Shown here: in pieces, positions 47,191 through 55,219 of the stretch
How positions within the stretch are numbered: the stretch's first letter is position 1
Layout of the letters: each line of letters starts with the position of its first letter
Source: an uncultured Cellvibrionales bacterium
GTDB taxonomy: Bacteria; Pseudomonadota; Gammaproteobacteria; Pseudomonadales; Porticoccaceae
Reading direction: 5' to 3'
DNA length: 64,000 bases
NCBI GenBank assembly: GCA_913031645.1
Contig: CAJWFB010000003.1
Location: 1-64,000 of the forward strand
Made by a program: the position numbers and the translations under genes
The notes under the pieces: model-generated
Database searches by the model: none
Seen by the model: only the letters and a program-made list of their open reading frames with translations
What the model was told of the DNA's origin: nothing

Positions 47191-50057
47191 ACAACCAGAT
47201 CGTGCTGTTTACCCCTCTGATCATTGTCATCGCCTGCCTCATAACGCGAAAGATCAATGCGAGGACTGATCCGAAAAGCCAAAGTTTTACTTTAGCGTTG
47301 GCTCTTTTCGCGAGCACTGGCGTACTCCTAGCGACGAGCTCTATCGAAATGGCTGGACGCTACGGATACAGCATGATTTTAGCATTGTTTGGCTTCTCTT
47401 TAGTGTTTGTCATCGCACCCCTTGTACTGTTCCCGATTCGTCGACTCAGCAGCATAGTTAGGCTAGCCACGTCAGTAGATTTCCTGATATTTCGCTATCG
47501 CGGAAAAAGCGTCGCTGTCATCAGCTGTTTGGCAACCACGCTCGCCATTATCCCACTAATTGTTGCCCAGATACTGGCGACAGAATCTTTAGTCAACAGC
47601 ATTTTTAATGTCGACATCACACTAATCACCTGCTCACTTTTGTTAGTTGTGATTGGATTAACAGTGAGACAATCCATTAAAACAGGCGGTGTACAGCAAC
47701 TTAGATGGATAATGGCTGCAGCAGGCATTCTGCTTATCTTGGCATTGAGTTTATCAACATGGATTGCTGTAAATGCAGAATTTGGCAGCATTACTAAGAT
47801 GAATTTGTGGGTAATGGACAGTGGCCAGCAAACAATCATAAAACGTTTTGATTCATCTTATAGTCTATTCATCATTTTCCTGGCTGCTGGCGTTTCTTTT
47901 CCAGCGAACTTCAATATGCTTGTCTCTGAAGCTATTACAGATCGCCAAGCCAGCACAATGTCGTGGGCATACCCTTTGTTGATGCTGTTGGCCTGCATAC
48001 CTATTTTCCCCTTGTTGTGGAGCGGCCTATCGCTGCAAACTAGCTCTACCTTTCAGGAATACCTTTTTGCTTTACCCCTAGCGCTAGAACAGCCAATCAT
48101 CGCTAGCTTGGGTGCCGCCAGTGTCATTCTGATGGCTCTAGCGCTTTGTTGCAGCCTTATAATGTTTGCTACAAGGATGATTCTTAATAGTGTTGTATTG
48201 CCTGACAAGAAGCTCTCTGAGCCCAAAAATTTGGCCCAATGGATTGATCGTCGCTACTTTACGATTGCAATCGGACTGATGATGTTTTGTATTTTGCTAA
48301 GTTTTATTGCTAAAAGTCGAAGCATCACCGATCTATATCTCGTTGGGTTTGCTGGATTGGCTCAGCTTATGCCGGGAATGATAGCCGCCATTTACTTGCC
48401 CAAGGCCAGTAGACGAGGATTTATCGCAGGTCTCTGTGGTGGTATGTCTGTATGGATGATCACACTGGCACTACCACTAATATTTGGTGATTGGTATTGG
48501 CAGGTGCCACTTATTGAAAAGCCACTGCTATTCGGTATGCAGGCTTGGGAGGTCTGGGCAATAGAAGCCTTGATACTCAATATCACCCTGTGCACCTTAT
48601 TTTCTATTTTTAATAAAATGGATGACCAACAAAAAGTCTTTGCCTCCATATGTATGGCTGACAATGTCTACATACCTGTGCGCGTGGAGATAAACCAAAA
48701 AAATATTGCCGAAATGAACCAGCAACTATTTTTAGTGCTAGGCAAGGAGGCAGATAACGAGATTCAATCAGCACTAACTAGCCTGAGTTTTGATAGCACC
48801 GAAACAAGGCCAGGGGCTCTCCGCCAAATTCGGGATGCTATTAACGCTTCTTTAAATCTGCGTTTTGGCGTCCTTGCGGCAGATAAGATAATGAGCCAAG
48901 CACTGCCGCTGCCTGCCCCCTCAGGTACACGACAAGAAGATATTTTTCTCCTCGAATCTGTACTAGCCGTGCACGGGGATCAGTTGACCGGTATCGCTAG
49001 CGAACTCAATAAGCTTCGAGTACACCATAGTGAAATACTCGATAAATTGCCGATTGGTATTATTGCACTTGATCAAAACGGAGAAATTCTAAAGTGGAAT
49101 GCGGCCATCTCAAACTATACCTGTATAGATTCGGTTACCGCCTCAGGAAGTTCCTTACGAGATCTTCCCGACCCCTGGAGAACTGAGCTAACTGCCTTTA
49201 TCGTCAGTGGTGATGTTAGCAAAGATAATGTGCGATTGGATCTCAATGGCAGCATTCGCTGGTTCAACCTTCAAAAGTCGACACAATTATCGATGGAAGA
49301 CATCAATGATAATATCATTCTGCTGATAGAAGAAAAAACTCAATCTGTGGTGCTAATCCAAAAAGCAATCGACAATGAGCGGCTTGCATCTATGGGACGG
49401 CTCGCTGCTGGAGTTGCCCATGAGATAGGCAATCCAGTCACTGGAATAGCCTGTATTGCACAAAATTTAGAACATGAGACACAGCCTGATCAAATCAGTG
49501 CATCTGCTCAGCATATCCTTTCTCAAACAGATCGCATTAATCGAATCGTTGAGTCACTGATTGGTTTTTCACGTGGCGATAAGTCCTCTGGCCATCATTT
49601 TACGAGGGTCAATTTGCACAAAGCGTGTCAAGAAGCCATACAACTTTTAACGCTTGCCGATAATGAATCAACGCTGACCTTTAGCTGTCATATAGCGACT
49701 GAATTAGACATTTTGGGTGACTACCACCAACTTATCCAAGTCTTTCTAAACTTACTCAGCAATAGCCGAGATGCATCTCCACCTCACAGCGAAGTCACCA
49801 TATTGGCAAATTCAAGCGGTGACAAAATAAAGGTAACTATTAATGACTCGGGCACTGGCATTGCGGAAGATCTGCAGTCACAGTTATTTGAGCCCTTTGT
49901 TACATCCAAAGATCAAGGAAAAGGAACTGGACTAGGCCTATGGGTTGTCTTCAATTTGGCCAAGGGCCTGGGTGCCGATATTGCAATTTCAAGCCCTGCA
50001 CAAAATAGCGACTGCGGAACCACCGTTGCCCTAACCTTTGATAAACTCAAGGAGTAG
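47187..50057 (+). CDS. cbrA: CbrA-type sensor histidine kinase with SLC5 transporter-like domain
   Basis: A 956-residue kinase. Residues 1 to about 490 form some 13 transmembrane helices of the sodium/solute symporter (SLC5) type. A PAS domain follows at about 612-705 (KLPIGIIALDQNGEILKWN). The dimerisation domain has the phospho-acceptor His745 in GVAHEIGNPVTG, and the ATPase domain has NLLSNSRDA, DSGTGIAED and GKGTGLGLWVV. In Pseudomonas CbrA senses carbon/nitrogen status, is linked to histidine uptake, and phosphorylates CbrB. Identification is supported by domain order and by dksA-gluQ-cbrA-cbrB-pcnB-folK-panB synteny. Confidence 0.92.
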   Translation: MNNQIVLFTPLIIVIACLITRKINARTDPKSQSFTLALALFASTGVLLATSSIEMAGRYGYSMILALFGFSLVFVIAPLVLFPIRRLSSIVRLATSVDFLIFRYRGKSVAVISCLATTLAIIPLIVAQILATESLVNSIFNVDITLITCSLLLVVIGLTVRQSIKTGGVQQLRWIMAAAGILLILALSLSTWIAVNAEFGSITKMNLWVMDSGQQTIIKRFDSSYSLFIIFLAAGVSFPANFNMLVSEAITDRQASTMSWAYPLLMLLACIPIFPLLWSGLSLQTSSTFQEYLFALPLALEQPIIASLGAASVILMALALCCSLIMFATRMILNSVVLPDKKLSEPKNLAQWIDRRYFTIAIGLMMFCILLSFIAKSRSITDLYLVGFAGLAQLMPGMIAAIYLPKASRRGFIAGLCGGMSVWMITLALPLIFGDWYWQVPLIEKPLLFGMQAWEVWAIEALILNITLCTLFSIFNKMDDQQKVFASICMADNVYIPVRVEINQKNIAEMNQQLFLVLGKEADNEIQSALTSLSFDSTETRPGALRQIRDAINASLNLRFGVLAADKIMSQALPLPAPSGTRQEDIFLLESVLAVHGDQLTGIASELNKLRVHHSEILDKLPIGIIALDQNGEILKWNAAISNYTCIDSVTASGSSLRDLPDPWRTELTAFIVSGDVSKDNVRLDLNGSIRWFNLQKSTQLSMEDINDNIILLIEEKTQSVVLIQKAIDNERLASMGRLAAGVAHEIGNPVTGIACIAQNLEHETQPDQISASAQHILSQTDRINRIVESLIGFSRGDKSSGHHFTRVNLHKACQEAIQLLTLADNESTLTFSCHIATELDILGDYHQLIQVFLNLLSNSRDASPPHSEVTILANSSGDKIKVTINDSGTGIAEDLQSQLFEPFVTSKDQGKGTGLGLWVVFNLAKGLGADIAISSPAQNSDCGTTVALTFDKLKE

Positions 50058-50090
50058 AATGTGGAGCCTTGGCAATAAACTGCTTAAAAT

Positions 50091-50122
50091 ACAGAAATAC
50101 AGAAATATAGAAATATAGAAAT
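50091..50122 (+). repeat. Four tandem 8-bp units upstream of cbrB
   Basis: ACAGAAAT, ACAGAAAT, ATAGAAAT, ATAGAAAT follow each other without gaps in the cbrA-cbrB spacer, 30 bp before the GTG start. It could be a slippage-prone element affecting leader length or cbrA-cbrB coupling. Confidence 0.8.
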
Positions 50123-50151
50123 ACACCTAAATTGTTTGAGTTTATAAAGAC

Positions 50152-51420
50152 GTGAATTTTATTAGTAAAAGAATTTTAGTCGTAGAGGATGAAGAGATCA
50201 TCAGAATATCTCTTGTCAAACTGCTTGAACGACATCACTATAAAACCGAACAAGCGGTGAGTGTTAAAGCGGCACTAAATACCTTCAATCTTAATGAATT
50301 TGACTTAATCATTAGTGACCTGCGACTTCCAGGAGGCTCTGGCGCAGAACTCATTGGCGCTGTTGGTAATGTTCCCGTTCTAATTATGACCAGCTTTGCC
50401 AGTTTAAGATCAGCCGTCGATATCATGCGACAAGGAGCCGCCGATTATATTTCTAAACCCTTCGACCATGAAGAATTAATCAGTTCAGTGAAACGAATCT
50501 TAGATCATGAGTCTCATGGAAGCGTACCTATCACCACAACTCAAGCCCCTCTTCTTGGGAATAGCCCTGAAACTCTCAATATTTTAAACACTATTCGCAA
50601 AGTAGCACCCACAAACGCGCCGGTGCTGATCTCAGGTGAAACAGGCAGCGGCAAGCAGGCTATTGCCAGAGCAATTCATCACGCTAGCACCCTGAGTGAT
50701 AGGCTGTTCACAGTTATTAATTGCGTAACTGTGGCAGAAAATGAAATCAAACATTATATTGATCTGGTGACCAAACAAAATGACCCAGCAAGTGTGTTTT
50801 TAAGAGATCTATGTCAACTTCCAGCTAACTTACAAGACAATATATTGAAGTTGATCAAAACCAGTAATGTTCGCGTCGTGGCTTCTACAACGAGAGATTT
50901 AAATGAACTCTCTAAAATAGGCCTATTTCGTGAGGATCTCTGGCTCGCTATTAATGTTATTCATATAGAGGTACTCCCTCTGAGAGCGCGGCCAGCTGAT
51001 ATTGTTCAGTTGACCGACTATTTTTTAGGCCAATTTAGCCAACAACTAAACTATGCCGTCACTATTTCAAAGAATGGCATGCATTCCCTGAGTCAAAATA
51101 CGTGGCCGGGAAACATCAAGGAACTGAAAAATACGCTTTATCAGGCGGCTATTTTACTCGAGGCAGGAGAACAAATTTCTCCTGCCATGTTAGGGCTAGA
51201 TCATCAATCAGGCAGCCCTACTCAAAAACAGCATCAAACGTCGTTAGCCATGTCTGCTAATGGTGATGACGCTCTATCACTCACTAATTACTTTACGCAA
51301 TTTGTATTAGACAACCAAGACACAATGAGTGAAACCATACTGGCGGAAAAGCTAGGCATTAGCCGTAAAAGCCTTTGGCAACGACGCAATAAACTTGGAA
51401 TTAGCCGTAAAACGGATTAA
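50152..51420 (+). CDS. cbrB: CbrB-position response regulator with a degenerate sigma54 AAA+ domain
   Basis: A 422-residue regulator of NtrC-type layout. The receiver domain has the phospho-acceptor Asp56 (LIISDLRLP) and Lys102. The AAA+ domain covers about residues 133-350, and the C-terminal Fis-type helix-turn-helix about 393-420 (ILAEKLGISRKSLWQRRNKL). Walker A GETGSGK (162-168) and the FRED motif (259-262) are kept. The GAFTGA loop is missing, Walker B reads VFLRDL instead of LFLDEI, and the core is about 30 residues shorter than usual. Start is GTG 50152; the ribosome-binding site is weak. Sigma54-dependent activation therefore looks doubtful. Confidence 0.85.
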   Translation: MNFISKRILVVEDEEIIRISLVKLLERHHYKTEQAVSVKAALNTFNLNEFDLIISDLRLPGGSGAELIGAVGNVPVLIMTSFASLRSAVDIMRQGAADYISKPFDHEELISSVKRILDHESHGSVPITTTQAPLLGNSPETLNILNTIRKVAPTNAPVLISGETGSGKQAIARAIHHASTLSDRLFTVINCVTVAENEIKHYIDLVTKQNDPASVFLRDLCQLPANLQDNILKLIKTSNVRVVASTTRDLNELSKIGLFREDLWLAINVIHIEVLPLRARPADIVQLTDYFLGQFSQQLNYAVTISKNGMHSLSQNTWPGNIKELKNTLYQAAILLEAGEQISPAMLGLDHQSGSPTQKQHQTSLAMSANGDDALSLTNYFTQFVLDNQDTMSETILAEKLGISRKSLWQRRNKLGISRKTD

Positions 51421-51476
51421 GAAAATTTAATTTGAAGCTTAAACCACAGAAATTCTCATAAAAACGCACGAAATGC

Positions 51477-51505
51477 TTGAAGTGGATAGATTAATAACTG
51501 AGAAT
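51477..51505 (+). promoter_or_regulatory. Candidate sigma70 promoter for the CrcZ-like RNA
   Basis: TTGAAG (51477-51482) and GAGAAT (51500-51505) are spaced 17 bp, with a start expected near 51512. Each hexamer matches consensus at 4 of 6 positions. No sigma54 -24/-12 element with GG-N10-GC spacing is seen in the region. Confidence 0.35.
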
Positions 51506-51531
51506 ACGAATTCCACATTGTTTGTGTGGGT

Positions 51532-51559
51532 AATAATAATAACTAACAATAATAATAAC
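51532..51559 (+). promoter_or_regulatory. Double CA-motif block (Hfq/Crc-type AAN repeats)
   Basis: Positions 51532-51543 read as four AAN triplets (AATAATAATAAC). After one T, 51545-51559 read as five (AACAATAATAATAAC). Nine AAN triplets in 28 nt is a dense match to AANAANAA. Confidence 0.6.
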
Positions 51560-51606
51560 GTTGGATTGCGAAAGGGTTTGGTAGGCTTAGGCCTCAAAGC
51601 TCATTT

Positions 51607-51640
51607 AAAGGGGCTGTCTTTTGACAGCCCCTTTTGCTTT
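51607..51640 (+). terminator. Intrinsic terminator downstream of the CrcZ-like RNA
   Basis: A 9-bp perfect GC-rich stem, GGGGCTGTC (51610-51618) and GACAGCCCC (51623-51631), has a TTTT loop, a preceding AAA and a following TTTTGCTTT. It is one of the two strongest terminators in the window and separates the small RNA (and cbrB) from pcnB. Confidence 0.9.
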
Positions 51641-51659
51641 GCAGGGATCACAGTATAAT
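51632..51659 (+). promoter_or_regulatory. Candidate promoter for pcnB
   Basis: TTTTGC (51632-51637) and a perfect TATAAT (51654-51659) with a 16-bp spacer lie right after the terminator, about 90 bp before the pcnB ATG. This would let pcnB-folK be transcribed independently of cbrB. Confidence 0.4.
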
Positions 51660-51756
51660 CGCAGGGCTACCCTATTTCCCAATGCTAATAAGTCACACCG
51701 CGGGTACGATCCTCTGTTAAACTGGCACCTCATCAAAGACTATTGGTTAGCAATCA

Positions 51757-53112
51757 ATGCTTAAACGCATCCTCAATTATTTTGACGATAAAACTCAATC
51801 ATCAAACCCCTCGGTTATAGATGGCGCCGACTACTCTTTGAGCGCCAACATGATCAGTAGAGACGCTCGGAAAGTTGTCGAAACTCTTCAAGACGCTGGA
51901 TTTGATGCCTATGTAGTTGGTGGGGCTGTGCGCGACTTACTCCTCGGCATCAAGCCTAAAGATTTTGATGTAGCCACCAATGCAGAGCCCTCAGAAGTTA
52001 AGTCTTTATTTAGACGATCACGCATCATTGGCCGCAGGTTCCAAATCGTTCATGTACAGTTCAGCCGCGAACTTATCGAAGTAACCACCTTTCGCTCCAA
52101 TGACCAAACAAGCCAAGGTGCGGGAAATAAAAATATAGGCCTGAGACAGCAAAGTAAGACGGGAATGCTAACCCGAGATAATATTTTTGGATCCGTAAAT
52201 GAAGATGCCAGCCGCCGAGATCTTACCGTCAATGCGCTTTATTACAATCCTAGCGACAATAGCATCCACGACTTTACTAGTGGACTGGACGATATCAACA
52301 GTCGGACTATTCGGATCATTGGAGACCCGTCTACCCGCTATCGCGAGGATCCTGTGCGACTTCTTCGCATCGTCCGATTTGCGGCTAAATTAGGGTTTGG
52401 TATTGACGCTCGTAGCGCAAAGCCTATGAGTAAGTTGTCTGCCAATCTGGCCCAGGTATCCCCACCCCGATTGTTTGATGAGACTCTAAAGCTGTTTATG
52501 AGCGGAAAAGGTGCGGCAATATACGTCTTACTGCGGGAATATAAATTGTTCGATTATTTAGTTCCTCAAGCTAATCGTCTGGCCAATGACGGCAGCAGCA
52601 ATGCTAACTGTTTATTTGAGCAAGCATTTATAAATACCGACCGTCGTATTAGCTCTAATCAGAGAGTTACCCCTGCCTTTATCTACGCTGCATTGCTTTG
52701 GCCTGCGGTGGCAAAACTGGCGGAGAATTTGAGAGCGAAAGGAAATTCTGCGAGTTATGCGTTGAGCAAAGCATCCAGTGAGATCATTTCCAAGCAGATT
52801 CATATCACCGCTATTCCAAAACGCTTTACTATTCCGATGCGTGAAATTTGGGATCTGCAATTGCAGTTGCCAAGACGTGGTGGTCAGCGTGCGAAACGCT
52901 TAGCCGAAAACCCTCGCTTTCGGGCCGGGTATGATTTTATTTTACTGCGTGAACAAGCCGGTGAAGAGCTTAATGGCCTAGGGCAATGGTGGACAAAGTA
53001 TCAGGAGGCTAACCCCGAGGAACAGCAACAGATGGCTGATGAGGTGGGTAAAACTATGAAAAAAAGGCGTCGTAGTCGAGGCCCCAGAAAGAAAAAAACC
53101 TCCGAAGCCTAA
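51757..53112 (+). CDS. pcnB: Poly(A) polymerase I
   Basis: Adds poly(A) tails to RNA 3' ends, promoting decay. The 451-residue class II nucleotidyltransferase has the VVGGAVRDLLLG and KPKDFDVATNA motifs (catalytic Asp pair), the RRDLTVNALYYN segment and RYREDPVRLLRIVRFAAKLGF. The C-terminal end is strongly basic (KKRRRSRGPRKKK), as usual for bacterial PAP rather than the CCA enzyme. It shares a base with the folK start (TAATG). Confidence 0.96.
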   Translation: MLKRILNYFDDKTQSSNPSVIDGADYSLSANMISRDARKVVETLQDAGFDAYVVGGAVRDLLLGIKPKDFDVATNAEPSEVKSLFRRSRIIGRRFQIVHVQFSRELIEVTTFRSNDQTSQGAGNKNIGLRQQSKTGMLTRDNIFGSVNEDASRRDLTVNALYYNPSDNSIHDFTSGLDDINSRTIRIIGDPSTRYREDPVRLLRIVRFAAKLGFGIDARSAKPMSKLSANLAQVSPPRLFDETLKLFMSGKGAAIYVLLREYKLFDYLVPQANRLANDGSSNANCLFEQAFINTDRRISSNQRVTPAFIYAALLWPAVAKLAENLRAKGNSASYALSKASSEIISKQIHITAIPKRFTIPMREIWDLQLQLPRRGGQRAKRLAENPRFRAGYDFILLREQAGEELNGLGQWWTKYQEANPEEQQQMADEVGKTMKKRRRSRGPRKKKTSEA

Positions 53113-53600
53113 TGAATATCTCCTATATCGGTCTCGGCAGCAACCTCTCTGGCTCGATGAGTGATCCGCAGCATCAATTAAATAGGGCAGTGGAAACGAT
53201 TAGACAGCATGCTAATATCCACGAATTTAAGCTCTCCTCGTTTTACAGTACCAGCCCCATAGGCCCTCAGGATCAACCCGATTATGTTAATGCCGTGGCG
53301 CGACTAAAAACCACCTTGCAACCTCTGCAACTTTTAGATTACCTGCAGGAAATTGAAGACCAACACCAGCGCAAACGAGAGCTTCGCTGGGGAGCTAGAA
53401 CGCTTGATCTCGATATATTGACCTATGCAAATTTCGAAATAGTTAGTGAACGATTAACCATTCCACATCCTCGAATGGGCGAGCGCGCATTTGTTTTAGT
53501 GCCGTTATTAGAATTAGATGGCCATTTTTTCAGCGCACAAGGCAAAAGCGCGGCCGATTTGTTGGCAAACTGTGCCGATCAAGGTATCGTAAAGCTTTAG
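53112..53600 (+). CDS. folK: HPPK, 2-amino-4-hydroxy-6-hydroxymethyldihydropteridine diphosphokinase
   Basis: Transfers pyrophosphate to 6-hydroxymethyl-dihydropterin in folate synthesis. The 162-residue protein has GLGSNL near the start, SSFYSTSPIGPQDQPDYVNAV and the signature RWGARTLDLDIL with the metal-binding Asp pair, followed by PHPRMGERAFVLVPL. Its ATG overlaps the pcnB stop, the conserved pcnB-folK pairing. Confidence 0.97.
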   Translation: MNISYIGLGSNLSGSMSDPQHQLNRAVETIRQHANIHEFKLSSFYSTSPIGPQDQPDYVNAVARLKTTLQPLQLLDYLQEIEDQHQRKRELRWGARTLDLDILTYANFEIVSERLTIPHPRMGERAFVLVPLLELDGHFFSAQGKSAADLLANCADQGIVKL

Positions 53601-53630
53601 TGGCGATAAAGAATAATATTGAGGTCATCC

Positions 53631-54347
53631 GTGGACGATAGTCTATTAGTGAATCTAAATTTAGAGCGATCGGCTATATCCATACCTAGTTATATTGCCG
53701 TTGAAGGCCCTATCGGTGTCGGTAAAACCACGCTAGCCAAACGTCTTGCCACGACCTTTAACTATGATATTTTGTTAGAAGAACCTGAGACCAATCCGTT
53801 TCTTGAGCGCTTCTACAGAGACCGACGAACGCATGCCCTACCCGTTCAATTACATTTTTTATTCCAACGTATGCAAAAACTACAGGCAATACGACAGGGT
53901 GATATTTTTCAGCAGGTACGCGTTTCAGACTTTTTGATCGACAAGGACCCATTGTTTGCGAGAGTAACCTTGGAGGATGACGAATATAGACTCTACCAAA
54001 CAGTTTATGACAACATAATTACCGATCTACCAAAACCTGATTTAGTCATCTATTTGCAAGCACCAACAGCAACCTTGTACGAGCGACTCCAGCGTCGAGG
54101 AAATGCTATTGAGAAACCTGTCGAAGAATCTTATTTACAACAATTAAACGATGCATACACACAGTTTTTCTATCACTATGATGATACCCCGCTACTCATT
54201 GTGAATACGTCAGAGATAAATTTAGCGAATTGTGAAAATGAAAGTGATTACCAAAACTTAGTGCGCTACATATTGCAAACACGTTCAGGTCGCCACTACT
54301 ACAATCCACACCCAATGGAAGAGACACTCAGCGTCTCTTCCATGTAA
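53631..54347 (+). CDS. Deoxynucleoside kinase (dGK/dCK-type)
   Basis: Salvage kinase that phosphorylates deoxynucleosides. About 238 residues with the P-loop GPIGVGKTTLA, the EEPETNPFLERFY substrate segment, the DRY-like SDFLIDKDPLFA and the lid region YERLQRRGNAIEKPV. Substrate (dA, dG or dC) is not decided by sequence. GTG 53631 has GAGG 6 nt upstream; a TTG at 53619 is in frame. It is inserted between folK and panB, an order seen in several marine gammaproteobacteria. Its last ten codons form a perfect hairpin (separate entry). Confidence 0.85.
   Translation: MDDSLLVNLNLERSAISIPSYIAVEGPIGVGKTTLAKRLATTFNYDILLEEPETNPFLERFYRDRRTHALPVQLHFLFQRMQKLQAIRQGDIFQQVRVSDFLIDKDPLFARVTLEDDEYRLYQTVYDNIITDLPKPDLVIYLQAPTATLYERLQRRGNAIEKPVEESYLQQLNDAYTQFFYHYDDTPLLIVNTSEINLANCENESDYQNLVRYILQTRSGRHYYNPHPMEETLSVSSM
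54315..54343 (+). repeat. Perfect 11-bp inverted repeat at the 3' end of the deoxynucleoside kinase gene
   Basis: ATGGAAGAGAC (54315-54325) and GTCTCTTCCAT (54333-54343) flank a 7-nt loop and end 1 nt before the stop codon. No T-run follows, so it is not a standard terminator. It may stabilise the 3' end or modulate read-through to panB. Confidence 0.7.
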
Positions 54348-54403
54348 TACTAGAAACATAGTAAAGTGGGGGATTGCGTCACGTTTGAGGTCATGTCGAC
54401 ACT

Positions 54404-55195
54404 ATGAAAACAATTTCCATAAGAACATTAAGTGCGATGAAAGAGAATGGCGAAAAGTTTGCAGCTATTACGGCCTATGACTACACCTTTTCACGCTTAA
54501 TCGAAAATTCTAGCATCGAAGTATCGCTGGTAGGGGACTCACTGGGCAATGTCATTCAGGGCCGGGATAGCACGATCCCAGTCACCGTTGATGAAATGGC
54601 CTACCACACTGCTGCCGTTAAGCGGGGTAACAATCGTTCTCTTTTGGTGAGTGATATGCCATTTATGTCTTACTCCACAGAAGTTAATGCCCTTGATAAT
54701 GCCGCAGTTATTATGCAGGCTGGCGCGCAAATGGTTAAGCTCGAGGGGGGCGAATGGCTGGCAGATACAGTCTATTTGCTCAGCGAGAGGGGTATTCCCG
54801 TCTGTGGCCATGTGGGCCTCACTCCGCAATCAGTGCACAAGCTCGGCGGCTACAAAGTCCAAGGTAAAGAAGATGCAGCGGCTGATCAAATGATTCAAGA
54901 AGCGCTGATTCTCGAAGAAGCTGGCGCTGACCTTATGGTTATAGAATGCGTTCCCTCATCTCTGGGTGCCGCTTTAAGTAGCGCGTTGAGTATTCCTGTT
55001 ATTGGCATTGGTGCTGGCGCAGATACTGACGGGCAAGTTCTGGTATTGCATGACATGCTCGGTATTTCGCAGCGGCTACCCAAATTCACCAAGAACTTTC
55101 TTGCTGGCAAAGACAGCATTCAAGAGGCTATCACTGCCTACGGCAATGACGTTAGAAGCGGCGCTTTCCCTGCATCAGAGCACTGCTTTAAATAA
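54404..55195 (+). CDS. panB: 3-methyl-2-oxobutanoate hydroxymethyltransferase
   Basis: First enzyme of pantothenate synthesis, adding the hydroxymethyl group to ketoisovalerate. The 263-residue protein has KFAAITAYDYTFSRL, the metal-binding VGDSLGNVIQG, GGEWLADTV and HVGLTPQSVHKLGGYKVQG, with the catalytic Glu in VIECVPSSLGAALS. The usual partner panC does not follow; gpx does. Confidence 0.97.
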   Translation: MKTISIRTLSAMKENGEKFAAITAYDYTFSRLIENSSIEVSLVGDSLGNVIQGRDSTIPVTVDEMAYHTAAVKRGNNRSLLVSDMPFMSYSTEVNALDNAAVIMQAGAQMVKLEGGEWLADTVYLLSERGIPVCGHVGLTPQSVHKLGGYKVQGKEDAAADQMIQEALILEEAGADLMVIECVPSSLGAALSSALSIPVIGIGAGADTDGQVLVLHDMLGISQRLPKFTKNFLAGKDSIQEAITAYGNDVRSGAFPASEHCFK

Positions 55196-55219
55196 TTTTT
55201 ATCGATAAGGATGTTAACC

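Larger units (their letters stand above)
51512..51640 (+). ncRNA. Candidate CrcZ-like Hfq-binding small RNA
   Basis: This is the main content of the 336-bp cbrB-pcnB spacer, the position that holds crcZ in Pseudomonas. The predicted RNA of about 130 nt begins with a hairpin (CCACA 51513-51517, TGTGG 51525-51529). It continues with nine AAN triplets in two blocks and ends in a strong terminator hairpin. AAN repeats match the ARN code of the Hfq distal face and the Crc CA motif AANAANAA. CrcZ sequesters Hfq and so lifts catabolite repression. This version is much shorter than Pseudomonas CrcZ (about 400 nt). Evidence is position and motif only, with no expression data. Confidence 0.55.

Noticed and set aside
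51473..51658. A 61-codon ORF covering most of the cbrB-pcnB spacer
   Set aside because: It runs straight through the intrinsic terminator, has an Asn-repeat from the AAN block and no ribosome-binding site; the non-coding RNA reading explains the sequence better.
51721..51740. TGGCAC upstream of pcnB as a sigma54 -24 element
   Set aside because: The -12 position reads CAAA rather than TTGC, so only half the motif is there.
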